Positions 1 through 5,119 of a DNA stretch of 5,119 nucleotides are shown here, piece after piece (position 1 is the first letter of the stretch; every line of letters starts with the position of its first letter). The position numbers were made by a program, and so were the translations under genes. The DNA comes from an uncultured Eubacteriales bacterium (GTDB taxonomy: Bacteria > Bacillota > Clostridia > Oscillospirales > Oscillospiraceae): assembly GCA_900321335.1 (NCBI GenBank), contig ONVR01000387.1, forward strand, positions 1-5,119, in the 5' to 3' direction. The notes below the pieces were generated by a model. It was not told the origin of the DNA, did not search any database, and was given only the letters and a program-made list of their open reading frames with translations.

Positions 1-111
1 CAGACCGCCACCACGGTCTTCAACGGCCAGCTCATCAACCCCGTGCAGTTCGGCTGGGAGAAGGATATCAGCGATATTATCTATTTCGCCACGGCCCTTC
101 CGAACGGATGA
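1..111 (+). CDS. C-terminal end of an unrecognised protein (partial)
   Basis: An open frame enters from the left edge in frame 1 and ends at TGA 109-111, giving the last 36 residues of a protein. The tail reads as a soluble, mixed sequence with aromatic and acidic residues (for example FGWEKDISDIIYF) and has no membrane segment. I do not recognise the family. It is accepted as real because the reading fits the high-GC codon use of the window and because a strong stem-loop terminator follows 26 bases after the stop. It converges on the aldolase gene and shows no link to the TRAP operon. Confidence 0.6.
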   Translation, partial: QTATTVFNGQLINPVQFGWEKDISDIIYFATALPNG

Positions 112-137
112 AGCCGGACAGGCAGAGACAACGCCTC

Positions 138-189
138 AAACAAACACGGCAGAGATAAAACCAAGGTTTTATCTCTGCCGTGTTTGTTT
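138..189. terminator. Bidirectional Rho-independent terminator between converging genes
   Basis: A perfect inverted repeat has 25-nt arms at 138-162 and 165-189 around a central AA, so the real hairpin closes with a CAAG loop. The core CGGCAGAG/CTCTGCCG is GC-rich. The outer arms are TTTGTTT-like on either strand, so each direction ends in a U-rich tract. It lies 26 bases after the stop of the left partial gene and 14 bases after the aldolase stop, so it can end both converging transcripts. Confidence 0.9.
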
Positions 190-203
190 ATTGTGTTCAG
201 GGC

Positions 204-962
204 TCAGCCTTTGACGCCCTTTACCCAGTTTTCACACATCCGGTAATACATGGACATATCGCCCACCTGGACGATATAATCCGCGCCGCAGGCGAACCAT
301 TCGTTCGTATCCTCCGGGTCTTTTCCGAGCATGCCGGAGAAGACGCCCTTTTTCTTGGCCCGCTGAATCATATCGCGGATGGCGTCCTTGACCCTCGGGT
401 CGTCCAGCTGTCCGGGAATGCCGAGAGAGACCGAGAGATCGTAGGGACCGAAAAACACGAACTCCACGCCCTCCACATCCAGAATCTCGTCAAAAGCCTC
501 CACGCCCGCCTTTCCTTCGATCAGCAATACGACGGCCACGTCGCGATTGGACTCGTCAAAATAGGTTTCGCTTTTCCCGGTATACCGGTTGGCGCGGACA
601 TAAGGGCACGCGCCGCGCTTTCCAACGGGCGCAAACTTGGACCACCGGATGGCCTCCCGGGCGTCCTCCACGCTGCTCACGCCGGGGACGACAATGCCCG
701 CGGCGCCCAGATCCAGCGCCTTTTTGATATCATCCTCATTGATGTTGGGCACACGAACCAGCGGGATGCAGTCGAAGGACTCCGCCGCGCGGATCAGGTG
801 TGCGTTGCTCTCGCCGCTCCAGCTGCCATGCTCATTGTCGATGAAGACAAAATCGAAGCCGGTCTGAGCGGTGATCTCCACCATCTCTGGGCAGGCTGTG
901 TTGACAAACATGCCGATGGGCTTTTCTTCCTCAGCAAAAAGCTGCTTTAAACTTTTACGCAT
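204..962 (-). CDS. HpcH/HpaI-family class II aldolase
   Basis: The 252-residue product is the usual length for the HpcH/HpaI (2,4-dihydroxyhept-2-ene-1,7-dioate, 2-keto-3-deoxy-sugar acid) aldolase family, metal-dependent TIM-barrel enzymes that cleave 4-hydroxy-2-oxoacids to pyruvate and an aldehyde. Expected active-site residues are visible and fall at the HpaI numbering as I recall it: His45 in DNEHG, Arg70 in LVRVP, and metal ligands Glu149 (LLIEG) and Asp175 (FFGPYDLS). The PVGKRG motif at 112-117 is also typical. Start: ATG at 962 with GGGAGGT at 971-977, eight bases upstream. It is the last gene of the operon, 29 bases after dctM. The exact substrate cannot be read: keto-deoxy-aldarate, rhamnonate-type and homoprotocatechuate-pathway aldolases share these residues. 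The usual Thr after the metal-ligand Glu is Gly150 here. Cytoplasmic. Confidence 0.93.
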   Translation of the reverse strand: MRKSLKQLFAEEEKPIGMFVNTACPEMVEITAQTGFDFVFIDNEHGSWSGESNAHLIRAAESFDCIPLVRVPNINEDDIKKALDLGAAGIVVPGVSSVEDAREAIRWSKFAPVGKRGACPYVRANRYTGKSETYFDESNRDVAVVLLIEGKAGVEAFDEILDVEGVEFVFFGPYDLSVSLGIPGQLDDPRVKDAIRDMIQRAKKKGVFSGMLGKDPEDTNEWFACGADYIVQVGDMSMYYRMCENWVKGVKG

Positions 963-991
963 TCGCGGTAACCTCCCTTTTTACGTAACAA

Positions 992-2263
992 TTAGAAGAC
1001 CAGACTGGGAATAAAGGACTGGACCTGCGGGAAAATGGTGACGACAAGCAGAACGATGAAGACGACGCCCATGACATACAGCACGTCCGGGAAGCTGTCC
1101 TCGATTCGTATTCCGACAATGCGGCAGCCGGTAAACAGACAGACCGAAAGCGGCGGCGTCAGCGAGCCGATGGCGGTGTTCATCAGCATGATGATGCCGA
1201 ACTGTACCGGCGTATAGCCGAAGCTCACCATGATAGGCAGCAGGATCGGGGTCATCAGGATCACGATGGAGACGGTCTCCATGAAGGTGCCTTCGATGAG
1301 AAGGATCAGCGTGATGACGACAATAATGATATATTTGTTGCTGGTGATGCCAAGCAGCCAGGCGGTGAAGTTCTGGGGAACGTTCTCAATGGCGAGGATC
1401 CAGCCCAGAGGCGTAGCCGCCGAGATGATGAGCATAATGACCGCGCTGGCAATCGCGCTGTCGGCGGCCACCTTGATAAACTGCTTGAAGGTCAGCTCCC
1501 GGTATACAAAGACGGCCAGAAGGAAGGCGTACACGCAGGAGACCACGGCCGATTCCGTCGGCGTAAAGAGACCGGAGAGGACGCCCCCGAGAATAATAAC
1601 CGGGGTCATCAGCGGCAGGATCGCATCCGCGACAATGAACACGATCTGCCGAAGCGTATGCTTTTCATAGCCGCTCGGGTAATTGCGTTTGATGGCGATG
1701 ACAATAATCAGGAGCATCAGCCCCACGATGACCATAATGCCGGGGATAATGCCAGCGAGGAACATCTCACCGATCGAGGCGCCGGAAGAAGCGCCGTAGA
1801 CGACCATGACAAGGCTTGGAGGAATCAGACTGGCCATGGCACCGCCGGCGGCCATCAGGGAGGCGGTAATCCCCTTGCCGTAGCCGTCCTTGACCATTTC
1901 CGGCCCCATCAGGCCGCCGATGGCCGCGGTGCTTGCAACGCCGGAACCGGAGACGGCTCCGAAGAAGCCCAGCGCCGCGCAGCCGGCCGCGCCGATTCCG
2001 CCGGGAACCTTGCCCATGATCAGACGCGCCAGACGCATCAGGCGGGGGGAACTGCCGTAGGCCATGATCGCGCCGGAGAGCATGAACATGGGGAGCGCCA
2101 TCATGGTGAAGGAGCTGACGCCGTTGCACATGCGCTGCGGAAGAATCGTGAGCGGGGAACCGGAGGTCAGCAGAAAGGCCAGGCAGCTCATGCCGATGGA
2201 GAAGCCGACGGGAACACCGAGCAGGAGCGTGACCAGCATGACACCGAAGAGAACGCCGATCAT
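992..2263 (-). CDS. dctM: TRAP transporter large permease (DctM subunit)
   Basis: This 423-residue, very hydrophobic protein has about eleven to twelve predicted membrane segments and is full length for the DctM (large TRAP permease) family, which forms the Na+-coupled substrate pathway. Family landmarks are IPPS at 147-150, GLFTPTES at 231-238 and TPP at 369-371 near the second re-entrant region. ALGFFGAVSGSG near 97-108 also fits. The ATG at 2263 overlaps the dctQ stop in an ATGA, with AAGGAGG at 2273-2279 nine bases upstream, so translational coupling with dctQ is likely. Position 373 is Ser where this family most often has Gly (TPPxG). It works with DctQ and DctP from the same operon; the transported acid cannot be told from this subunit. 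Confidence 0.96.
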   Translation of the reverse strand: MIGVLFGVMLVTLLLGVPVGFSIGMSCLAFLLTSGSPLTILPQRMCNGVSSFTMMALPMFMLSGAIMAYGSSPRLMRLARLIMGKVPGGIGAAGCAALGFFGAVSGSGVASTAAIGGLMGPEMVKDGYGKGITASLMAAGGAMASLIPPSLVMVVYGASSGASIGEMFLAGIIPGIMVIVGLMLLIIVIAIKRNYPSGYEKHTLRQIVFIVADAILPLMTPVIILGGVLSGLFTPTESAVVSCVYAFLLAVFVYRELTFKQFIKVAADSAIASAVIMLIISAATPLGWILAIENVPQNFTAWLLGITSNKYIIIVVITLILLIEGTFMETVSIVILMTPILLPIMVSFGYTPVQFGIIMLMNTAIGSLTPPLSVCLFTGCRIVGIRIEDSFPDVLYVMGVVFIVLLVVTIFPQVQSFIPSLVF

Positions 2264-2757
2264 GTCTTCTCGCCTCCTTCCTTAACCACCTCAACGCCGA
2301 GGCTCTTGACCTCGCGTACCGCAAGAACGATAAAATAGGCGACCATGATGATGCAGCCCGCAATGATGGCAAAGTAGCTGATGGCATTGGGCAGATGCAG
2401 GCCGGAGCTGTAGATTTTCAGATTCTTCTGGTAGACAGGCAGGGAAATATAGGCCAGAGCGACACAGAAAACGGCGCACAGCAGATCGCTGAAAGCGAGC
2501 AGATAGGCGCGCACCTTGGGAGAAAACAGCGAAACGAAGAAATCGATTCGGGTGTGGGTGTTGCGGCTGACAGCCAGCGCCGACCCGAAAAAGGTGACCC
2601 AGACCATGGAGAACAAAACAATCTCATCCGTCCAGATAAACGATCGGTGGAATATGAAGCGGTTTGCGACCTGCGCAAAGGAACTCAAACACATGAGAAT
2701 CATCAAAAACGCGCAGACCTTTTCCATGATGGAGTCCAGCAGCTTCAGAGCTTTCAT
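2260..2757 (-). CDS. dctQ: TRAP transporter small permease (DctQ subunit)
   Basis: The 165-residue protein has four predicted membrane helices, near residues 12-32, 46-64, 84-106 and 125-147, the standard architecture of the small TRAP permease that scaffolds DctM in the membrane. The family signature is clear: WTDEIVLFSMVW (42-53), with the acidic pair after Trp, followed by the HTRIDF element (68-73). The start ATG at 2757 has a near-perfect GAGGAGGT at 2762-2769, a short 4-5 bases away. The end overlaps dctM by four bases. A 169-base gap containing a palindrome separates it from dctP, so its dose relative to the binding protein may be set there. No internal promoter was recognised in that gap. 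Confidence 0.94.
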   Translation of the reverse strand: MKALKLLDSIMEKVCAFLMILMCLSSFAQVANRFIFHRSFIWTDEIVLFSMVWVTFFGSALAVSRNTHTRIDFFVSLFSPKVRAYLLAFSDLLCAVFCVALAYISLPVYQKNLKIYSSGLHLPNAISYFAIIAGCIIMVAYFIVLAVREVKSLGVEVVKEGGEKT

Positions 2758-2876
2758 AGTAACCTCCTCTCGGAAAGCCTGTCTCGCCGGTTTGCCGAGC
2801 CAGGTTTGTACGATTTCATTCTACGGGGCAAAAGCCGGGATACGGGATGCGCACGGCCGACCGGTATGTTCAGGAA

Positions 2877-2904
2877 CCCCGGAATGCCATATGGCATTCC
2901 GGGG
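2877..2904 (-). promoter_or_regulatory. Perfect palindromic hairpin between dctP and dctQ
   Basis: Twelve-base arms at 2877-2888 and 2893-2904 flank ATAT, making a perfect 28-nt palindrome with a CCCCGGAATGCC arm. It sits 22 bases after the dctP stop and well before dctQ. On the transcribed strand it is followed by TTCCTG rather than a U-run, so it does not look like a full intrinsic terminator. A 3' stabiliser of dctP mRNA or a partial attenuator is more likely, as is common where a binding protein is needed in excess of its permease. Confidence 0.7.
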
Positions 2905-2926
2905 CAGAAGCGCCAGATTCCCGGAA

Positions 2927-3943
2927 TTACTCCAGAGGATCCTGGCCGGAAGAGGTAAGCGCGAGGTTGACGGCCTCCGTACCGAACTCGTCGGTGTAGA
3001 GCGCCCAGACCTCGTCCATCGCGGCCTTGAAGGCCTCGGCGTCGATCTCGTTAACTTCCATGCCGTTGTCGATGCAGGTCTGGATCATATCCGCCTCGGA
3101 CGCGCTGGAGAGCTCGCGGTCATAATCGCGGCACTCCTCGGACGCGGCCTGGATGATCTCCTGATACTCGGCGGGCAGGCTGTCCCAGAAATCGGGGTTG
3201 ACGATGAACAGCGCGGTGGAGTAGAAGTGACCGGACAAGGACAGGTACTTCTGCACGTCATAGAAGCCGTTGGCCGTGATGATCGACAGGGGGTTCTCCT
3301 GGCCGTCGACCGTGCCCTGCTGCAGGGCGGTATACAGCTCGCTGAAGTTGATGATCGTCGCGGATGCGCCGAGGGCCTCAAACATCTTCACCCGGATCTC
3401 GGACTGCGCAGAACGGAACTTGATGTCCTTCATATCGTCGGGGGTGACGATGGGACGGACATTGTTGGTGAAGTGACGGAAGCCGGACTCCCAGAAGCAG
3501 AGGACCTTGAGGCCGGTGGGCTCAATCCAGTTCTCCTTGACGAAATCGCCGTAGGCGCCGTCGAAAGCGGCACGGGCGTGCTCTACATCGGGATACATGA
3601 AGGGCAGCTCCTCAATGGCGGTCTCGGGGACCATGTTCTGCCAGTTGGACATGCCCATGATCATGGCGGCGGTCAGGGAGCCGTCAATGACCTGCTGGAT
3701 TTCCTCGAGTTCGCCGCCCAGAACGCTGCTGTCGTAGATGTCGACCTTGACAGCGCCGTCGGTCTTCTCTTCCACGATCTCCTTAAACTTCTCCAGCGCA
3801 ATATGAGCCGGATGGGTCTGGGAGTTGACATGCGCGATTTTCAGGGAATAGGTCTTGGGCGCTGCTTCCGCGGAAGAGGCTGCCAACGCGAAAACCATCA
3901 CGAAGGTCAAAAGCAGCGCAAGAAGGCGGGTGCATTTTTTCAT
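2927..3943 (-). CDS. dctP: TRAP transporter substrate-binding protein (DctP family)
   Basis: The 338-residue exported binding protein captures a carboxylate ligand for DctQM. Residues 1-27 form a signal peptide: a KK..R start, a hydrophobic core and the AEA|A signal-peptidase I site at 25-27. DctP landmarks follow: LKIAHV (34-39), GLKVLCFWESGFRHF (144-158), KFRS with Arg177, the expected carboxylate-clamping arginine, and SELYTALQQGTVDGQENP (201-218). The start is set at ATG 3943, where AAGGAGA (3951-3957) lies seven bases away and the signal peptide begins; an in-frame ATG at 4000 has no ribosome site and would add an unlikely charged leader. Position 23, where a lipobox cysteine would follow Leu-Ala-Ala, is Ser. 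First gene of the operon. Arg177 supports an acid ligand, but its identity is unknown. Confidence 0.96.
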   Translation of the reverse strand: MKKCTRLLALLLTFVMVFALAASSAEAAPKTYSLKIAHVNSQTHPAHIALEKFKEIVEEKTDGAVKVDIYDSSVLGGELEEIQQVIDGSLTAAMIMGMSNWQNMVPETAIEELPFMYPDVEHARAAFDGAYGDFVKENWIEPTGLKVLCFWESGFRHFTNNVRPIVTPDDMKDIKFRSAQSEIRVKMFEALGASATIINFSELYTALQQGTVDGQENPLSIITANGFYDVQKYLSLSGHFYSTALFIVNPDFWDSLPAEYQEIIQAASEECRDYDRELSSASEADMIQTCIDNGMEVNEIDAEAFKAAMDEVWALYTDEFGTEAVNLALTSSGQDPLE

Positions 3944-3950
3944 GTTTGTT

Positions 3951-3957
3951 TCTCCTT
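3951..3957 (-). promoter_or_regulatory. Ribosome binding site fixing the dctP start
   Basis: AAGGAGA on the minus strand ends seven bases before ATG 3943. Nothing comparable precedes the upstream in-frame ATG at 4000, so the shorter protein starting with the signal peptide is the supported form. Confidence 0.85.
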
Positions 3958-3970
3958 TTTTATTATTTTT

Positions 3971-3999
3971 TGTATGATCGACGTGCGGACGATCATGCA
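3971..3999 (-). promoter_or_regulatory. Stem-loop in the dctP leader
   Basis: ATGATCG (3974-3980) and CGATCAT (3990-3996) pair perfectly around a nine-base loop. After one mismatch, two further pairs extend the stem to 3971-3999. In the dctP mRNA it lies about 14 bases upstream of the ribosome site and is followed by an A-rich run, not U's, so it is not a terminator for dctP. It may stabilise the long leader or influence translation. The role is inferred only. Confidence 0.4.
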
Positions 4000-4039
4000 T
4001 TACGAAAGAAGGGGAGTACGCACAATGCGCTCAAAAACC

Positions 4040-4084
4040 GGTATGCTGGTATGATTTGTATACCAATTTCATTTTCAAGGTATC
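4040..4084. promoter_or_regulatory. Probable FadR/GntR operator cluster at the dctP start
   Basis: Four copies of a GGTAT/ATACC element occur within 45 bases: GGTAT at 4040-4044, 4048-4052 and 4079-4083, and inverted ATACC at 4060-4064. TGGTAT (4047-4052) and ATACCA (4060-4065) form a dyad with a 7-base gap. The segment 4052-4069 agrees at 15 of 18 positions with the enterobacterial UxuR/ExuR operator as I recall it (AAATTGGTATACCAATTT). The cluster covers the predicted -10 and start site of dctP, as expected for a repressor. The likely binder is the adjacent regulator at 4233. It lies about 110 bases upstream of the regulator's own -10, so autoregulation through it is less obvious. Confidence 0.6.
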
Positions 4085-4105
4085 ATTTTTAAATCCAAGT
4101 GTCAA
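4077..4105 (-). promoter_or_regulatory. Predicted dctPQM-aldolase promoter
   Basis: On the minus strand a perfect TTGACA (4105-4100) is followed after 17 bases by TACCTT (4082-4077), which keeps the three most conserved -10 positions (T, A and final T). Transcription would start near 4070, giving a leader of about 125 bases. The -10 overlaps the GGTATC element and the start abuts the UxuR-like operator, consistent with repression. AT-rich DNA upstream (4108-4130) could aid polymerase binding. Confidence 0.6.
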
Positions 4106-4170
4106 TACGTAAATATTAAAATCGTAAAAAGCGCTTAATTTCAGGGGCGGAATTCGGCTAAAATGCACAA

Positions 4171-4200
4171 TAGCAAAGGAAGGGAATGGCGCGATATAAT
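4171..4200 (+). promoter_or_regulatory. Predicted promoter of the GntR-type regulator
   Basis: A perfect TATAAT lies at 4195-4200, 32 bases before the chosen ATG. The -35 is poor (TAGCAA at 4171-4176, 18-base spacing), so basal expression is probably low, as is common for a local repressor. A weaker alternative has TTAATT (4135-4140) and TAAAAT (4159-4164). Confidence 0.5.
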
Positions 4201-4215
4201 AGGGCAAAACAGGAC

Positions 4216-4222
4216 GAAGGGG
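4216..4222 (+). promoter_or_regulatory. Ribosome binding site of the regulator, partly in a small hairpin
   Basis: GAAGGGG ends ten bases before ATG 4233 but only one base before the in-frame GTG at 4224, which favours the ATG. The GGG at 4220-4222 can pair with CCC at 4227-4229 across CGTG, a weak 3-bp hairpin that could dampen initiation. Confidence 0.55.
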
Positions 4223-4232
4223 CGTGCCCGCT

Positions 4233-4955
4233 ATGTTTGAACCACTTCAGAAGCAGACAATCGTTGACAATATCATTGACACACTGCTGGAAATGATTGC
4301 CAAGGGAGATCTCCGCCCGGGACATGCGCTGCCAAGCGAGCGCGATCTGGCGGTGATGCTGAATGTGAGCCGCACCTCTGTCCGCGAGGCGCTGAAGGCG
4401 CTGTCCTATAACGGCATCCTACAGGTGAAGCCGGGCTCGGGTACCTATCTCACGGAAAAAGCTCTGAGCGCGCCCATGTCGCTGCGCTCGAATCTGGAGA
4501 CCCTGATCCTGAAGCATCAGTCCGACTACTGGGAGGTCATTGAAGCGCGGCGTATTCTGGAGGTGGAGATGTCCGTGCTCACGGCCAAGCGGGCATCGCT
4601 GGAGACTATTTCGGAGCTTGAGGACTGCGTGAAGCACATGCGGGAGCTGCTGGAGCAGGAATCCTACGAGGCGTATACGATGGAGGATCTGACCTTCCAC
4701 AACATGATTGCCCGCAGCTGCCTGAACGATTATCTGTATAAGGCCTACAGCCAGCTCTTCCCCATTTTTGTGGAACTATCCCGCTTGGGTGAGGCCGTAT
4801 CGGACCGGCACTGGCCCTCTTTCAAGCAGCATGAGGAGATTCTGGAGGCGATCAAGATCGGGGACCAGGAGAAGGTGCGGGAGCGTGTGGAAGCGCACAT
4901 TGACTTCTGCTCCGAGAGCATGATCCTGTACTTCCAGCAGATGAGACAAAATTAA
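4233..4955 (+). CDS. GntR-family transcriptional regulator, FadR (FCD) subfamily
   Basis: The 240-residue protein has an N-terminal winged helix-turn-helix (about 1-75) with the GntR signature LPSERDLA (33-40), recognition segment VSRTSVREALKAL (45-57) and wing VKPGSGTYL (65-73). An all-helical FCD effector domain follows (about 98-235). FCD features include EARRILE (104-110) and the probable metal/ligand set Asp152 and His156 (DLTFH), His200 and His222. Such regulators usually bind organic acids or sugar acids and act as local repressors. Start: ATG 4233 is preferred over GTG 4224 because the GAAGGGG site is ten bases away. It is divergent from dctP and most likely controls that operon from the GGTAT cluster. 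The effector is unknown; length is normal and key residues are intact. Confidence 0.95.
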   Translation: MFEPLQKQTIVDNIIDTLLEMIAKGDLRPGHALPSERDLAVMLNVSRTSVREALKALSYNGILQVKPGSGTYLTEKALSAPMSLRSNLETLILKHQSDYWEVIEARRILEVEMSVLTAKRASLETISELEDCVKHMRELLEQESYEAYTMEDLTFHNMIARSCLNDYLYKAYSQLFPIFVELSRLGEAVSDRHWPSFKQHEEILEAIKIGDQEKVRERVEAHIDFCSESMILYFQQMRQN

Positions 4956-4962
4956 AAATCGA

Positions 4963-5000
4963 AAAGAGGCGGATTCACAGGTTCGTGAATCCGCCTCTTT
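4963..5000. terminator. Bidirectional Rho-independent terminator
   Basis: Perfect 16-nt arms at 4963-4978 and 4985-5000 flank a six-base loop (AGGTTC). The stem core is GAGGCGGATTCAC. Rightward it starts eight bases after the regulator's stop and is followed by only three T's. Leftward it is followed by TTTTCGATTTTT, a stronger tail, so it probably serves mainly the leftward gene entering from the right edge while also ending the regulator transcript. Confidence 0.88.
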
Positions 5001-5016
5001 GGCAGACAATGGTTTC

Positions 5017-5119
5017 TTACGCCAGGTTCAGGCCCCGGCGCAGGCTCAGGGTCGTGGCGAAGTAGAGCAGCGCGCCCTGGATCAGCTCCACGGCCAGGGA
5101 GAAGCGGAGCAGCCGGTTC
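5017..5119 (-). CDS. C-terminal end of an unrecognised, possibly membrane protein (partial)
   Basis: A minus-strand frame enters from the right edge and stops at TAA (5019-5017), giving 33 residues rich in Leu, Ala and Phe (core LAVELIQGALLYFATTLSL) followed by RRGLNLA. The hydrophobic stretch ending in a positive RR could be a last membrane helix with a cytoplasmic tail, but it is too short to name. Support comes from GC-rich codon use and from the terminator 16 bases after the stop, whose better U-tract faces this gene. It converges on the regulator; no functional link is visible. Confidence 0.55.
   Translation of the reverse strand, partial: NRLLRFSLAVELIQGALLYFATTLSLRRGLNLA

Noticed and set aside
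121..157. GGCAGAGA repeated at 121-128 and 148-155
   Set aside because: One copy is simply part of the terminator stem and the other has no partner; no repeat array or insertion boundary is supported.
180..950. A 256-codon plus-strand frame opposite the aldolase gene
   Set aside because: It begins inside the terminator and is antisense to an aldolase with all catalytic residues intact; composition-driven shadow.
1658..2338. A 226-codon plus-strand frame rich in His, Asp and Gly opposite dctM
   Set aside because: Its skewed composition is the reverse complement of hydrophobic dctM codons; there is no family resemblance.
2778..2804. An imperfect stem (CCTG.CTCG / CGAG.CAGG) just upstream of the dctQ ribosome site
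   Set aside because: Two 4-bp helices broken by a mismatch with a nine-base loop are expected by chance in GC-rich DNA; too weak to annotate.
3944..4000. An upstream in-frame extension of dctP starting at ATG 4000
   Set aside because: There is no ribosome site before it, it includes the leader hairpin, and it would place 19 charged residues ahead of a classic signal peptide.
2516..4054. A 512-codon open frame on the plus strand opposite dctP and the dctQ 5' region
   Set aside because: It is the antisense image of dctP in high-GC DNA, has no recognisable family, and would require abandoning a clearly conserved TRAP binding protein on the other strand.
4025..4054. A 9-residue plus-strand mini-ORF with a GGGGAG site eight bases upstream
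   Set aside because: It lies antisense within the predicted dctP leader, no plus-strand promoter precedes it, and its end falls in the operator cluster; chance is the simplest reading.
1..5119. CRISPR arrays, tRNA or rRNA genes, insertion sequences, phage or toxin-antitoxin genes
   Set aside because: No regularly spaced repeats, tRNA-like cloverleaf, transposase or integrase motifs, or small paired toxin-antitoxin frames were seen on either strand.

Overview
The window carries one compact, self-contained module: a GntR/FadR-type regulator transcribed rightward and, divergent from it, a leftward four-gene operon for a TRAP transporter (substrate-binding protein, small permease, large permease) ending in an HpcH/HpaI-type aldolase. 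The 3' ends of two unrelated-looking genes flank it, one at each edge, and both converge on the module. High-GC coding sequence, AT-rich intergenic DNA, strong AGGAGG-like ribosome binding sites and perfect stem-loop terminators suggest a high-GC Bacillota (Clostridia-like) or perhaps Synergistota bacterium. No taxonomic marker is present, so this is only an impression.

Layout from left to right: 1-111, C-terminus of an unrecognised rightward gene; 138-189, a long two-way terminator; 204-962 (-), aldolase; 992-2263 (-), DctM; 2260-2757 (-), DctQ, overlapping dctM by an ATGA; 2758-2926, a spacer with a perfect 28-nt palindrome; 2927-3943 (-), DctP with an export signal; 3944-4232, the divergent control region; 4233-4955 (+), the FadR-like regulator; 4963-5000, a second two-way terminator; 5017-5119 (-), C-terminus of an unrecognised leftward gene. 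No gene-free stretch exceeds 300 bases.

Inferred working model: DctP captures an organic acid outside the membrane and DctQM imports it with a sodium gradient. The aldolase then cleaves the acid, or a product of it, to pyruvate (or a related oxoacid) plus an aldehyde. The regulator probably senses the acid or a metabolite of it and represses dctP from a cluster of GGTAT/ATACC elements placed at the predicted dctP start site. The best element resembles, from memory, the enterobacterial UxuR/ExuR operator. With the aldolase type, this makes a sugar-acid (uronate/aldarate-like) ligand the leading but unproven guess.

The parts belong to known families and I see no convincing new system. The points most worth checking are the operator arrangement, the palindrome between dctP and dctQ, and the serine where a lipobox cysteine might be expected in DctP.
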